DNA from: JACZUI01 sp041599115
GTDB taxonomy: Bacteria; Actinomycetota; Acidimicrobiia; Spongiisociales; ZC4RG35
Direction of reading: 5' to 3'
Assembly (NCBI GenBank): GCA_041599115.1
Contig: JBFHXF010000009.1
Location: forward strand, 1-40,298
DNA length: 40,298 nt
Positions 8,095 through 17,210 of the stretch are shown piece after piece (the first letter of the stretch is position 1; every line of letters begins with the position of its first letter). Position numbers and translations under genes: made by a program. The notes below the pieces were generated by a model that was not told the origin of the DNA, ran no database searches, and saw only the letters and a program-made list of their open reading frames with translations.

Positions 8095-8831
8095 CCGAGA
8101 TCGATCAGAACCGGAGTCGGGAGGGTTGCCTTGAAGAAGGCGAGAATCCGGGCCATGGCGTCATCCGCGGCTGACGGGTCGAAGTGCTCGCTCTCGCCGT
8201 CGAGGAAATCGTGTCCGGCACCGTCGTAGAGGAGCCACTGGCCATGGTCGTTGCGTCGCTGGGCTTCGTCGACGGTTGAGGCTGCGATGAGGTCGTCTTC
8301 ACCTCCATACAGGCCAAGCACCGGGATGGGCAGATTCGACAGGTAATCGGCAACTTGGTGAGCTCGCTCTTCGTCACCCGTGAGCGGTGTGTAGGCGACG
8401 ACCAACGAGCGAACCCAAGCACGAGTGGCGGCGCGTATGAGCCCGAAACGTCCCCCCACGTCGAAACCAAGTATTCCGATGTTCCCGCTGACCGCCCAGT
8501 CGACGTCATCAGAAACTATGAACTCATGGGTTTCGTCGATATCGGTGAGCGCTCTGTCGTCGCGGACCGCGTCGTAGGAGGCGATCGGGTCTTCGCCCTC
8601 ACCGCGGTAGAAATCGAGGGCGATCGCTGCGAAGCCCGACCTCGCCAGACGTCTGCACATGTCCTTCTCCATGCCTCTGAGACCGCTCACTGCGGGCAGC
8701 ACCATCACCACCGGAAACGATCCGGCAGCATCGGGTCGGGCGATGTAACCGGTCCGTAGCTCAGACCCGACGGGAAGCGGCAAGCTCCCGTAGAGAATCG
8801 AATATGTCCCCTCATGGGAAAGCACTGCCAA
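8091..8831 (-). CDS. Dienelactone-hydrolase-family protein with Asp in the nucleophile position
   Basis: Alpha/beta-hydrolase of the dienelactone hydrolase family, 246 residues from the chosen start. It shows the family's LARSGFAAIALDFYRG, a nucleophile elbow, LGLYGGEDDLI with the acid residue (about Asp179/180), and GAGHDF with His207. The elbow reads GFDVGG: Asp124 replaces the Cys (or Ser) expected in GxCxGG. The TTG start at 8831 is chosen because GGAGG lies 7 nt upstream; an in-frame GTG at 8903 would add 24 residues that look non-conserved and leave almost no room for the divergent LCP gene's control region. The substrate is unknown, and with this substitution the protein may not be a thiol hydrolase at all. 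Confidence 0.75.
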   Translation of the reverse strand: MAVLSHEGTYSILYGSLPLPVGSELRTGYIARPDAAGSFPVVMVLPAVSGLRGMEKDMCRRLARSGFAAIALDFYRGEGEDPIASYDAVRDDRALTDIDETHEFIVSDDVDWAVSGNIGILGFDVGGRFGLIRAATRAWVRSLVVAYTPLTGDEERAHQVADYLSNLPIPVLGLYGGEDDLIAASTVDEAQRRNDHGQWLLYDGAGHDFLDGESEHFDPSAADDAMARILAFFKATLPTPVLIDLG

Positions 8832-8838
8832 CCGAGAA

Positions 8839-8843
8839 CCTCC
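8839..8843 (-). promoter_or_regulatory. Ribosome binding site deciding the hydrolase start
   Basis: GGAGG on the minus strand, 7 nt before the TTG at 8831. It supports a late start for the hydrolase gene against the longer GTG (8903) option. Confidence 0.55.
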
Positions 8844-8924
8844 GGAATCGAGGGTGTTGAGATTAGCCGTGACCTCGCGAAGGGCTGATAAGGGGGAAAC
8901 CACCGGTACGATGCCGACGTCTGA

Positions 8925-10205
8925 GTGACAATGACTCCCACGTCTCCACCTCCCACTTCTGGCCTGCCGCGTCGCAGGCTGCCCAAATGGCTCAAGGTCA
9001 CGATCATCGCGTTTCTGGTCGTGGCCAACCTTGCCGCGCTCGGCCTGTATTGGGCGATCAGCACGGGTCGGAACGTGCTGGCTGGAGCGGCCACCGATAC
9101 CGGTGTGGTCGACGTTCTCACCGCACCGTCGGGCGACGCTCTCTACTTCCTGGTCGTCGGAAGCGACTCGAGAGCGGGTCTCGCCGATCTGACCAACTTC
9201 GGGCCAGCCGGTGGCGAACGTGGCGATGTGATCATGTTGGTGCGTCTCGACTCTTCCACAGGCACGGCTCGCATCCTGAGCATTCCCCGTGACCTCTGGG
9301 TCGACATTCCCGGCCACGCCAAAGGGAAGATCAACGCCGCGTACGCCTATGGCGGCCCGGCCCTGATGGTGGAGACGATCCGCCAGAACCTGGGGATTCC
9401 GGTCAACCACTATGTGGAGGTGGGTTTCACGGGCTTCATTGCCATGGTCGATCAGATTGGTGGCATCGAGCTCGATTTCCCCTACCCGGCGCGCGATGCC
9501 TCCTCGGGCTTGAACGTGGCGGCGGGCAACCAGGTCTTGGACGGCAAGACGGCTCTGGCCTATGCCCGTTCCCGGAAGTATCAGGAACTCCAGAATGGTT
9601 CCTGGGTCAGCGTCGAGGCCAACGACATCGGCCGGACGAAGCGTCAGCAGGAGGTCGTCGGTGCCATCCTGCGAAGTCTCAAAAGGCCTTCGTCCATCGC
9701 CGAGGCGGGTCAGATCGCATCTGCAGTCTCAAGACATCTGACCATCGACGCCAACCTGGCTTCATCCTCGGTGGCTGGTCTCGCTTGGAACTTTCGCAGG
9801 CTTCTCTCGGGTCAGTTCGATGCGACCACACTGCCAGTAGATCTGGCCACCATCGGTGGGGCCTCCGTCGTTCTGGCGCGGGAGCCGGATGCATCGGCGG
9901 CCGTCGCCGACTTCCTCACCGGCGGGGGAACTGCCCGGCCGCTGATCGGTGTCCAGGTTCTCAACGGAAACGGCATCGGTGGTTCCGCCGGCCGCGTCGC
10001 TCAGCAACTCGAAGAGGCCGGTTTCGCGGTTCTTTCGATCGGCGATGCCAAGAACAAGGATTACGCGACCACGACCATCATGGTCCCGGAGGGGAGCACC
10101 GCCGGACAAATCATCCGTGATGACCTGGGTTTTGGCACAGTGATCACCGGTGAGATCGATGCCGCCTTTGACGCCGTGGTAATTGTCGGCGCCGATGTTT
10201 CTTAG
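8925..10205 (+). CDS. LCP (LytR-CpsA-Psr) family cell-wall glycopolymer ligase with LytR C-terminal domain
   Basis: LCP enzymes move undecaprenyl-linked glycopolymers onto peptidoglycan outside the membrane; in mycobacteria they attach arabinogalactan. The 426 residues show a proline-rich cytoplasmic tail, one membrane helix (about 22-46), the LCP domain with FLVVGSDSRAG, GDVIMLVRLDSSTG, LSIPRDLWVDIPG, KINAAYAYGGP and a late ALAYARSRK, and a C-terminal LytR_C domain starting near IGVQVLNGNGIGGSAGRVA. The first codon is GTG, with an ATG two codons later as alternative. A TACGAT box lies 12 nt upstream. Neighbouring UDP-glucose dehydrogenase and glycosyltransferases fit a role in attaching an envelope polysaccharide. 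Confidence 0.92.
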   Translation: MTMTPTSPPPTSGLPRRRLPKWLKVTIIAFLVVANLAALGLYWAISTGRNVLAGAATDTGVVDVLTAPSGDALYFLVVGSDSRAGLADLTNFGPAGGERGDVIMLVRLDSSTGTARILSIPRDLWVDIPGHAKGKINAAYAYGGPALMVETIRQNLGIPVNHYVEVGFTGFIAMVDQIGGIELDFPYPARDASSGLNVAAGNQVLDGKTALAYARSRKYQELQNGSWVSVEANDIGRTKRQQEVVGAILRSLKRPSSIAEAGQIASAVSRHLTIDANLASSSVAGLAWNFRRLLSGQFDATTLPVDLATIGGASVVLAREPDASAAVADFLTGGGTARPLIGVQVLNGNGIGGSAGRVAQQLEEAGFAVLSIGDAKNKDYATTTIMVPEGSTAGQIIRDDLGFGTVITGEIDAAFDAVVIVGADVS

Positions 10206-10230
10206 CGACTCCACCACCTCGACCTACCAT
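10202..10230 (+). promoter_or_regulatory. Candidate promoter of the UDP-glucose dehydrogenase gene
   Basis: TTAGCG (10202-10207), 17-nt spacer, TACCAT (10225-10230). The GTG start follows 8 nt later, which would put transcription start on or next to the first codon, giving a leaderless mRNA. The -35 match is weak. Confidence 0.4.
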
Positions 10231-10238
10231 GTAGGGCC

Positions 10239-11513
10239 GTGAACATCGCAATCATCGGGGCCGGCTACGTCGGCTTGGTCACCGGGGCCGGTCTGGCGAG
10301 TCTGGGCCATCGAGTCCGTATCGGGGAGTCCAACCCGGAGAGAGTGGCGTCGCTGGAGGCTGGTGAGATCCCCATATATGAGGAGGGTCTCCCCGAACTT
10401 CTGGCTGAAGCGAGGGCGACGGATTCGATCAGCTATCACCTGTCCAATCTCGACGCGGTGGCCAACGCCGACTTCGTGTTTCTCTGCTTGCCCACCCCGG
10501 AGGGAGAGGACGGGCGCGCCGATCTCCGGTACGTGAATGGCGTCATCGACGAGCTCGCCGGCGAGGTGGGGGAACAGTCGGTGTTCGTCATCAAGTCGAC
10601 GGTTCCTCCAGGGACTGTCGTCGGGTTGCGCAAGCGTCTGGCGGATCGCGGGTCTCAAGCCAAGATCGTCTCGCATCCCGAGTTCCTCCGTGAGGGCCGT
10701 GCCGTACCCGACTTCCTCAACCCGGACAGAATCGTTGTCGGTGCGTGGGACCGCGCGGAGGCCGAGGCGGTAGCAGCGCTTTATGAGACGCTCGACTCCC
10801 ACGTGGTCATCACCGATCCCACGTCCGCGGAGATGATCAAGTACGCCTCAAACGCCTACTTGGCGGCCCGGCTCACCTTCGTCAACACCCTGGCCAACGT
10901 CTGCGAGGCGGTAGGTGCCGATGTGCTCGACGTTGTTGACGGGCTTGGTCGCGACCACCGTATCGGTCCCCATTTTCTCCAGCCAGGCCCGGGTTACGGA
11001 GGATCCTGTTTCCCCAAGGACACCTCGGCGCTCATAGCCGTTGCCCAGGACGCCGGGTACGACTTCGAGCTCTTGCGCGCCGTTATCCGCGCCGACGAGG
11101 AACAGCGTCTCCGTGTGGTTGAGAAAGTCAGGCAGGCCGCCGGCGGCGGACTCAAAGGGCGGCGAATTGGGATGTGGGGCCTGGCCTTCAAAGCCGGCAC
11201 CGACGACGTGCGGGAGTCACCGGCGGTGAGGATTGCCACCATGATTCAGGCCGACGGCGCGGAAGTGGTGGCCTATGACCCCGAGGCGTCGGTGTCGACG
11301 CTGACCATGGCATCCGACCCTGTTTCGGCAACGACGGAGGCCGATGTGCTTCTGATCACCACCGAGTGGCCCGAGTTCACCCAAGTGGACATGACCGCAG
11401 TGGCCGCGGGGATGCGCGGATACAGGGTGGTCGACGCCAGGAACCTCCTCGATCCGAAGACGGTCAGAGCGGCCGGTCTGGATTATTGGGGTTTCGGGAG
11501 ACCGGGGGCCTGA
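10239..11513 (+). CDS. ugd: UDP-glucose 6-dehydrogenase
   Basis: Oxidises UDP-glucose to UDP-glucuronate with two NAD+, supplying acidic sugar for envelope polysaccharide. The 424 residues hold an N-terminal Rossmann motif GAGYVGLVTG (7-16), VFLCLPTP, IKSTVPPGT, the HPEFLREGRAV segment, the central dimerisation helix with the catalytic Lys201 region (EMIKYASNAYLA), the catalytic Cys257 in GYGGSCFPKD, and a C-terminal domain with WGLAFKAGTDDVRESP. A GDP-mannose dehydrogenase is less likely given these motifs but belongs to the same superfamily. The start is GTG without a Shine-Dalgarno sequence. It ends 11 bp from the convergent cofE gene. Confidence 0.9.
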   Translation: MNIAIIGAGYVGLVTGAGLASLGHRVRIGESNPERVASLEAGEIPIYEEGLPELLAEARATDSISYHLSNLDAVANADFVFLCLPTPEGEDGRADLRYVNGVIDELAGEVGEQSVFVIKSTVPPGTVVGLRKRLADRGSQAKIVSHPEFLREGRAVPDFLNPDRIVVGAWDRAEAEAVAALYETLDSHVVITDPTSAEMIKYASNAYLAARLTFVNTLANVCEAVGADVLDVVDGLGRDHRIGPHFLQPGPGYGGSCFPKDTSALIAVAQDAGYDFELLRAVIRADEEQRLRVVEKVRQAAGGGLKGRRIGMWGLAFKAGTDDVRESPAVRIATMIQADGAEVVAYDPEASVSTLTMASDPVSATTEADVLLITTEWPEFTQVDMTAVAAGMRGYRVVDARNLLDPKTVRAAGLDYWGFGRPGA

Positions 11514-11524
11514 ACCGCAGGCAT

Positions 11525-12223
11525 CTAGCGGAAAAGATCCTCACCGGGAGGTCGGATCAGGTCGGAGCCCAACCCTGAACCCAGGCCGCTTTCCAACCCT
11601 CGAACCAGGGCACCCGGGATTCCGGACGCCTTTCCCATGACCAGGTCGGCGGCTGCCGCCAGCTCGTCGGCTATTGCCACCTCCGTCACGTCGAGAACCC
11701 GTCCGGTCCAGTCGGTTGAGCCCCTCAGGTCCTTGATGGCCGTCACCCCGGAGACCCCGATGGCGATGTCCGTGAGGCCGCGCCGCCACGGCCGCCCAAA
11801 GGTGTCGGAGATGATCACCCCGAGGTCGACGGTGAAATAACGCTCCAATCTCATGCGAATTCGATGCGCCGACTGATCGGGATCGCGGGGAAGGAGAATC
11901 ATGGTTCCGGGAGAGGCGTTGCTTCGATCGATGCCGGCATTGGCGCAGATGAAGCCATGTTTTGTCTCGGCGATGACCAGATCTCCGCGACGGCGCACGA
12001 TCGACACCGCCTCCTTTTCGATGAGACTCCTTCTGAACGCCTCTTCGTCCCCCTCGATCTCGACAACCGATCCTTCGGCCTTGGAAACGATCTTGTGGGT
12101 GACGATCACGATGTCGCCGGATTGCGGCTCCAGGGCCTCCAACGGAGGGATCAGAAGCTCTGCCACGTCGTCGCCGGGTCTGACCTCTCCTATCCCGGTC
12201 AGCGGATGGATATGGAGGCTCAC
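11525..12223 (-). CDS. cofE: Coenzyme F420-0:L-glutamate ligase
   Basis: Adds gamma-linked glutamates to F420-0 using GTP, the last stage of F420 synthesis. The 232 residues carry the CofE pattern: a start with GIGEVRPGDD, DIVIVTHKIVSKAEG, the metal-binding segment TKHGFICANAGIDRSN, LPRDPDQSA, and ISDTFGRPWRRGLTDIAIG. It corresponds to CofE alone; the mycobacterial FbiB carries an extra C-terminal nitroreductase-like domain that is missing here. The GTG start overlaps the TGA of cofD (GTGA), so the two are coupled. The C-terminus has a Gly/Ser-rich tail (ESGLGSGLGSDL). Confidence 0.93.
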   Translation of the reverse strand: MSLHIHPLTGIGEVRPGDDVAELLIPPLEALEPQSGDIVIVTHKIVSKAEGSVVEIEGDEEAFRRSLIEKEAVSIVRRRGDLVIAETKHGFICANAGIDRSNASPGTMILLPRDPDQSAHRIRMRLERYFTVDLGVIISDTFGRPWRRGLTDIAIGVSGVTAIKDLRGSTDWTGRVLDVTEVAIADELAAAADLVMGKASGIPGALVRGLESGLGSGLGSDLIRPPGEDLFR

Positions 12224-13128
12224 AGCGCCAGTATGGCCGTCGCCAGTCGTCGGGCTGCGTTTCGGTCGGCGATAGCCGTGTCCGCCACTTGCACGTCAAG
12301 CCCGGATAGCGATTCGGCGTCGGCGATGTCCGACACATCTATCACGAGCCGGTCGATCAAGCCCTCATAGGCCGACGCCACTCCGGCGTTCCCTGGAGGA
12401 AGGCCCAGCGATCGCAGTACTCGATCGGCGGGCCCCTTCACAGCCTTGCCGCCGATGAGGGGGCTGACCGCCACTGTGTGACGGTGAGCGCTGACGGCCT
12501 CTTTTATCCCGGGCACCGCCAGAATCGGCCAGATCGAGAGGGGGGGGTTGGAGGGAGCGACCAACAGGAGATCTGCTGTCTCGATCGAGTCGATGACGCC
12601 GGGAGCGGCGGTCGACGTTTCCTCCCCTGCGAATCGAAGCCGGGCCACCTCGTCGGTGTGGCGGCGGTGAACGAAGTATTGCTGAAAGGAAATCCAGGTT
12701 CCATCCGACAGGCCGATCTCGGTGCGCAGCCGGTCATCGGTGGCGGGGAGGATTCGAGAGCGGACGCCCAAAGCCTGTCTGACCAAGTCGGTGATGGTCG
12801 AAAGCGGTGTGCCCGCCTGGAGTTGAATGGTGCGGAATAACTTGAGTGCCAGATCGCGATCACCCAGCTGGAAGGTGTTATCGATACCGAATCTGGCAAG
12901 CTGATCATTTGCGGCAAAAGTGTCTTTCGCCAGTCCCCAGCCATGGGGCCCCTCGATGTTGGCCAGGGTGTAGACCACCGTGTCGAGATCGGGTGACACC
13001 GCCAGGCCGTACGTGGTCTCGTCATCTCCCACGTTCACTATCACGGTGGTGGTGACATGGGGAATCTGGTCGAAGCCACGGGCCATACGTGCTCCGCCGA
13101 CGCCGCCTGACAGAATCGCGACCCTCAT
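12220..13128 (-). CDS. cofD: 2-phospho-L-lactate (or phosphoenolpyruvate) transferase of F420 biosynthesis
   Basis: Transfers the phospholactyl or enolpyruvyl moiety from its GDP-activated donor to Fo, giving F420-0 or dehydro-F420-0. The 302 residues begin with LSGGVGGARMARGF, then VIVNVGDDETTYGLAVSPDLDT and VYTLANIEGPHGWGL, and contain VAPSNPPLSIWPIL and PLIGGKAVKGPAD, all diagnostic of CofD/FbiA. The reading frame stays open upstream to 14196, but that stretch is antisense to the glycosyltransferase; the ATG at 13128 gives the family's exact N-terminus. It is first gene of a cofD-cofE pair and divergent from the glycosyltransferase. Actinobacteria mostly use the PEP-derived route, which cannot be read from this sequence alone. 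Confidence 0.93.
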   Translation of the reverse strand: MRVAILSGGVGGARMARGFDQIPHVTTTVIVNVGDDETTYGLAVSPDLDTVVYTLANIEGPHGWGLAKDTFAANDQLARFGIDNTFQLGDRDLALKLFRTIQLQAGTPLSTITDLVRQALGVRSRILPATDDRLRTEIGLSDGTWISFQQYFVHRRHTDEVARLRFAGEETSTAAPGVIDSIETADLLLVAPSNPPLSIWPILAVPGIKEAVSAHRHTVAVSPLIGGKAVKGPADRVLRSLGLPPGNAGVASAYEGLIDRLVIDVSDIADAESLSGLDVQVADTAIADRNAARRLATAILAL

Positions 13129-13182
13129 CGCGCTGGCTTGGTATTGCTCAGATGTCCAACCCGGTTCACAATGTCTCTCTGC

Positions 13183-15924
13183 ATGACTGATGTCACCCCG
13201 CAGGTCGCGGAGGATCCCACATCTCAGACCCGCCCGCCCGCGCCCCGGGTGAAGGTGATCGTGATGCATACCCCTGGTGCCGACCTGGACGCGGCCCTCG
13301 CAACGGTCCGAAGGCAAGTCTATGAGGGTGTGGCGACCGTCGAAGTCGTTGGCGAGCCGGATGTCGAGAAGCCCGAGGACGTAGTGCTCCGTGCGAATGT
13401 TGCTGCTGCCATCGCACAATCGGGCCCTGAGATCGATTATCTGTGGCTGGTCCACTCCGATGCCAGGCCCCGTCCCGACGCCCTGAGCGCCCTGGTGAGT
13501 GAAGTGGAGCGCGCCAACGCGTCGTTGGGAGGCTCGAAAGTCTTGGTGGCCGGAACCAAGGGGGAGTTGGAGTCCATCGGAAGCGCCACAGATGTCTTTG
13601 GCACTCCGTTTTCGGGTCTCGACGATGGAGAGATCGACCTTCAGCAATATGACGTGGTCCGTGAAGTAGCGTTCGTCTCGTCGGTCTCGATGTTGGTGAG
13701 ACGAGACCTTGCCCAGGGTTTGGGCGGGGTTGATACGAACCTCCGGCCCGGGGCTGCCGGCCAGGACTTTTCCCAGCGCGTCAGACTTGCCGGCGGGCGG
13801 GTCGTGATCGTGCCCTCTTCGGAGGTTTTTCACCAGGGGCGATGCGGGGCGACACCAGGTTGGAGGGATCAGGCCGGGCGTTACCGGGCGATGCTCAAGG
13901 CATACCGACTCGTCACGCTGGCCTGGGTGATTCCTTTTGGGCTGATGGTCGGTTTGATCGATTCCATCGCCAATCTGATCTTCCTGCGCTGGCGTCCCCT
14001 GGTTCGATTCGTTGCGGCAACCGGATGGAACCTCGCCTACCTGCCGTCCACGCTGCTGGCCAGGCGACGTTTCCGCAAGGTCAGGGCGGTGGGTGACGAG
14101 GAGCTGTTTCGCTTCCAGGCACGAGGGAGTATTCGTCTTCGAGAGCTCGGCACCGATCTCGGCGATCGGCTCCTCTTCATGTTCGATGAGGATCACGCCC
14201 TGGTCAGGAGCACCCGTCGAATCTGGTCAAGCCCGGGTATCTGGGGGGCGCTGCTCGCCGGGATCATCGCGTTCCTGTCTGCACGATCCTTTTTCTTCGT
14301 GGGCGTTCCCAACACCGGGTTCAGCCTTCCGTTCGAGGCACCCACCGTCGCTCTGTCTAGGTTCCTCGGAGGGTGGAACGAGGCGGGGCTGGGCTCGGCT
14401 GCAGCGGTCCATCCCTCGGTAGGTCTCACCGGGTTGCTTTCTCTGATCTGGTTCGGCCACGAAGGAGCGGCCCGGACCCTGATCACCCTCGGCTTTGCCC
14501 TCATGGGGGTTGTGGGCATGGGCCGGCTCGCCGGCCGGCTCGGATTCCGCGGTCCTGGTCGGTATCTGGCAGGACTTGTATTGCTCGCAGGGCCGGGGAC
14601 GGCTCTCGCAGCGGGGTCGGGGTCGTGGTTGGCGATCGGCGGGGCTGCGATCCTCCCCTGGAGTATCAGGTCGTTGTATGTCCCCGGAGCCGACGTCGAG
14701 AAGGGGCTCTTGGGACGCTTGGGATGGGCCGTCCTCTGGTCGTTGCTGTTGGCCGCTTTCTCGCCGGCGCTTGTGGTTGTCCCCCTCGTCTTTGCCGGAG
14801 TCAGTGCGGCCCTCGGCTGGAAACGAGCCAGTCTTCCTCTCGTCGCAGCGTCATTGCTGGGTGTGGTCGCCGCAGCCGGATTCCTGATGGATGATCCGGG
14901 CTGGATTCTCGACGATCAGAGGAGATTTGGTCTCGGCGTCAGTGTGCTCTGGCCGGTTCTGCTCATGGTGGCGACGGTTCCTCCGCTGCTGATGCCCGGA
15001 AAGACTGGTCGTCTTGTCTTCATGGGGGCACTGCTTTCCCTGGCGGGCATCTTCGGTGCGAACGCCGGGCTGGCGGGTCCTGGGGTCGAGGAGGCCGCTT
15101 TGATACTCGCTTCGTTCGGAGCGGCTCTCCTGGTGGCGATCGTACTCGACGCGTTCGGTCGGACACCGATGCAGGTTCTAGCGACTTTATCTGCCATCGC
15201 CATGCTTCTTTTGTCGATGGGAACCCTCGGCGATGGGCGCCTCGGTCTTCCCGCAGGTGACGACAATGCGAGATTCGCCTTTGCCTCGACCCTCGCTGGA
15301 GAGGGTGGGCCGGGACGGATTCTGCTGATCTCGGAGATTCGGTCTGAGATCCCGGGAGAGGCTCGGCGAGGTCCCGGATTCTGGTATCGGACGCTGGATG
15401 GAATCGGGTCGACCCTCGACGAAGCTTGGCTTCCGCCGCCCGGTCCTGGAGACGAGAAGCTCGACATTGCGCTGAGCAGGATCGCGACAGGGGCCGAGTT
15501 ACGGCCCGGGACGCTACTCGCCGAGTTCTCCGTTGACTGGGTCGACATATCGGGAGGCCCGTCTCAACTCGAGAGGACACTCGCTTCTCAACTCGACCTG
15601 ACGCCCATCCCACTCGATCCCGGCTCCAGCGTCTTTGAGAATCCGGCTGCCCTGCCTCTCGTAACCGATGGAATGGAGATCTGGGGGAGAGACGGAACCG
15701 GATTTGCCGGCGACGCCACTGCCGATCGAGTGCGGATCTCGATGAACTACGACCCGGACTGGCATCCCGCATCCGGACCGGCCGATTGGGCGACGACGGT
15801 GTCGGCCGAAACGGGATGGGCCAGATATCGCCCGACAGGGCTGAACCGGGTGCTACCACTGGTTGCGGCGGGATTGCTGTTGGCTTCGTTGGTGGTGATT
15901 GTCGTGGGAAGAACCAGGCAATGA
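13183..15924 (+). CDS. Large membrane glycosyltransferase, family 2 domain plus polytopic C-terminal region
   Basis: About 913 residues. The N-terminal 230 or so form a GT2 fold: VKVIVMHTPG, YLWLVHSDARPRPDAL with the metal-binding SDAR at about 92-95, a conserved VSSVSMLVRRDL acceptor segment, and VFHQGRCGATPGWRDQAGRYRAML. Ten or more hydrophobic segments follow (about 235 to 670), then an extracytoplasmic stretch with GRILLISEI and a last helix at the C-terminus. Actinobacteria carry such a protein next to cofD/cofE and a DUF5719 gene; it probably builds or exports an envelope glycan, but acceptor and sugar are unknown. The start is uncertain: ATG at 13183 (chosen) or 13171. The stop overlaps the next start (ATGA), so it is coupled to the DUF5719 gene. 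Confidence 0.85.
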   Translation: MTDVTPQVAEDPTSQTRPPAPRVKVIVMHTPGADLDAALATVRRQVYEGVATVEVVGEPDVEKPEDVVLRANVAAAIAQSGPEIDYLWLVHSDARPRPDALSALVSEVERANASLGGSKVLVAGTKGELESIGSATDVFGTPFSGLDDGEIDLQQYDVVREVAFVSSVSMLVRRDLAQGLGGVDTNLRPGAAGQDFSQRVRLAGGRVVIVPSSEVFHQGRCGATPGWRDQAGRYRAMLKAYRLVTLAWVIPFGLMVGLIDSIANLIFLRWRPLVRFVAATGWNLAYLPSTLLARRRFRKVRAVGDEELFRFQARGSIRLRELGTDLGDRLLFMFDEDHALVRSTRRIWSSPGIWGALLAGIIAFLSARSFFFVGVPNTGFSLPFEAPTVALSRFLGGWNEAGLGSAAAVHPSVGLTGLLSLIWFGHEGAARTLITLGFALMGVVGMGRLAGRLGFRGPGRYLAGLVLLAGPGTALAAGSGSWLAIGGAAILPWSIRSLYVPGADVEKGLLGRLGWAVLWSLLLAAFSPALVVVPLVFAGVSAALGWKRASLPLVAASLLGVVAAAGFLMDDPGWILDDQRRFGLGVSVLWPVLLMVATVPPLLMPGKTGRLVFMGALLSLAGIFGANAGLAGPGVEEAALILASFGAALLVAIVLDAFGRTPMQVLATLSAIAMLLLSMGTLGDGRLGLPAGDDNARFAFASTLAGEGGPGRILLISEIRSEIPGEARRGPGFWYRTLDGIGSTLDEAWLPPPGPGDEKLDIALSRIATGAELRPGTLLAEFSVDWVDISGGPSQLERTLASQLDLTPIPLDPGSSVFENPAALPLVTDGMEIWGRDGTGFAGDATADRVRISMNYDPDWHPASGPADWATTVSAETGWARYRPTGLNRVLPLVAAGLLLASLVVIVVGRTRQ

Positions 15925-17210
15925 AGGGTTATCTAGCCGTTGGGGTGATAACCCTCCTGACAGTGGCCACACTTCTTGTCCCCGTGGCGGACAGCCCCGC
16001 GTTCAAACCCGCTCCGGGGAGTGCCCTGCCTGCAGTTGCGGTTTGTCCGGTCGAGGAGGGACAGGGCAGGGCCACCGCCATCGGCGTCATCTCCTCGCCG
16101 AATGGCACAGGCGAGGTGACGATCTTCGCCGGCGGCGGGGCCACAGGTTCGGCGAACTTCGATACGGGTGAACCGGGGTCTGCAACCATCAGTGTCGTCG
16201 ACGTGTCAGCCGTGGGCGTGGCCGGCGCATTGGCCGATTTGCCGGATGCGGCATCAGCCGCGGCTTCGGTGATCTCTGGCAGCGGGTACCTGGCCGCTGA
16301 GTCATGTGGGGCAACCCCGGCCAGCCAGAGCATTCTCGCCGGAGGCTCGACGCTCTCCGGCGAGAACATGGACATCCAGCTGATGAATCCCTACGCCGGT
16401 GACGCGACGGTCGATCTGACCGTGTGGTCGGAGGCTGGCCTGGAGTCCGACCCCTCGTTCGATTCTGTCATCGTGCCGGCAAGGTCGTCGGCGACACTCG
16501 ATCTTCGAGAGCTGCTGCCCGGAAGGGAGACCATCTCGGTGGTGATCGATGTCACGTCCGGAAGCGTCATCCCTGTCGGCCGATTCTCCAACGGGTCCGA
16601 CGGCGCAGTCTGGCGAGCAGTGCCCCCGGCCCAGGAGTGGCTCGTCCTGGCTCCTGCGAGCCAGGGCCTCAGCAAGGTGATCATTGGAACAGCTGCTCCG
16701 GCAGATGTCAGTTATCAGATAGACCTGTACGGCGCTGACGGTCTCAGCGAAGGATTTGCCGAGGGGGTAATTCCCGGCCGGGGCGCGGCGACGGTGGACC
16801 TGACATCTCTATCGACCGACGCTGTGGCCCTCCGAATCATCTCGACCGGACCGGTGGCGCCGTTCCTGAGACTCGAAGCGGATGGTGGTGTCGCCATGAC
16901 CGCTGGAGTCGAGACGGCTGCAACCAGTTGGCTCATGCCGGGGGCAGGTTCGGCGATCGGTAGCGCAACGCGAGTCGTCATCTTGAACTCGGGGCTCGAA
17001 GACGCCACGACATTGCTCACCGACAGGCCCAAAGGGACCCTCGAGCGGGAAGTGTTGGTTCCCGCCTCGTCGGTGGTCGTCGTCGATCTGGCTCCGGGAA
17101 TTCTCGACGGCCTCTCCCTCGACTCCGATGTGCCGGTGGCGGCGCTATGGATGATGCAGTTGGGGCCTCTGTCAGCGATCGCCACGGGAGTTCCGATCGA
17201 GAATGGATGA
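15921..17210 (+). CDS. DUF5719-family exported/anchored protein
   Basis: A 429-residue protein with an N-terminal signal or anchor helix (about residues 4-24, ending near VPVADSPA), then an all-extracellular, beta-rich, Gly/Ala/Ser/Val-rich sequence. It contains a Cys pair (about 41 and 131, in VAVCPVEE and ESCGATP) that could form a disulfide outside the cell. Recurring blocks such as NPYAGDATVDLTVWSEAG and a later ILNSGLEDATTLL look like repeated beta-sandwich modules. The family is an actinobacterial accessory of the preceding large glycosyltransferase, and the ATGA overlap supports a shared job at the cell surface. The function is not known. The in-frame extension upstream to 15786 is antisense-like and ignored. 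Confidence 0.8.
   Translation: MKGYLAVGVITLLTVATLLVPVADSPAFKPAPGSALPAVAVCPVEEGQGRATAIGVISSPNGTGEVTIFAGGGATGSANFDTGEPGSATISVVDVSAVGVAGALADLPDAASAAASVISGSGYLAAESCGATPASQSILAGGSTLSGENMDIQLMNPYAGDATVDLTVWSEAGLESDPSFDSVIVPARSSATLDLRELLPGRETISVVIDVTSGSVIPVGRFSNGSDGAVWRAVPPAQEWLVLAPASQGLSKVIIGTAAPADVSYQIDLYGADGLSEGFAEGVIPGRGAATVDLTSLSTDAVALRIISTGPVAPFLRLEADGGVAMTAGVETAATSWLMPGAGSAIGSATRVVILNSGLEDATTLLTDRPKGTLEREVLVPASSVVVVDLAPGILDGLSLDSDVPVAALWMMQLGPLSAIATGVPIENG

Noticed and set aside
8911..8928. Upstream ATG as start of the LCP gene
   Set aside because: This ATG frame meets a TGA after five codons; the LCP frame starts at GTG 8925 or ATG 8931.
13129..14196. Long minus-strand open frame upstream of cofD
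   Set aside because: It is antisense to the glycosyltransferase gene; cofD homology begins exactly at the ATG at 13128, and the extension has low-complexity, non-conserved composition.
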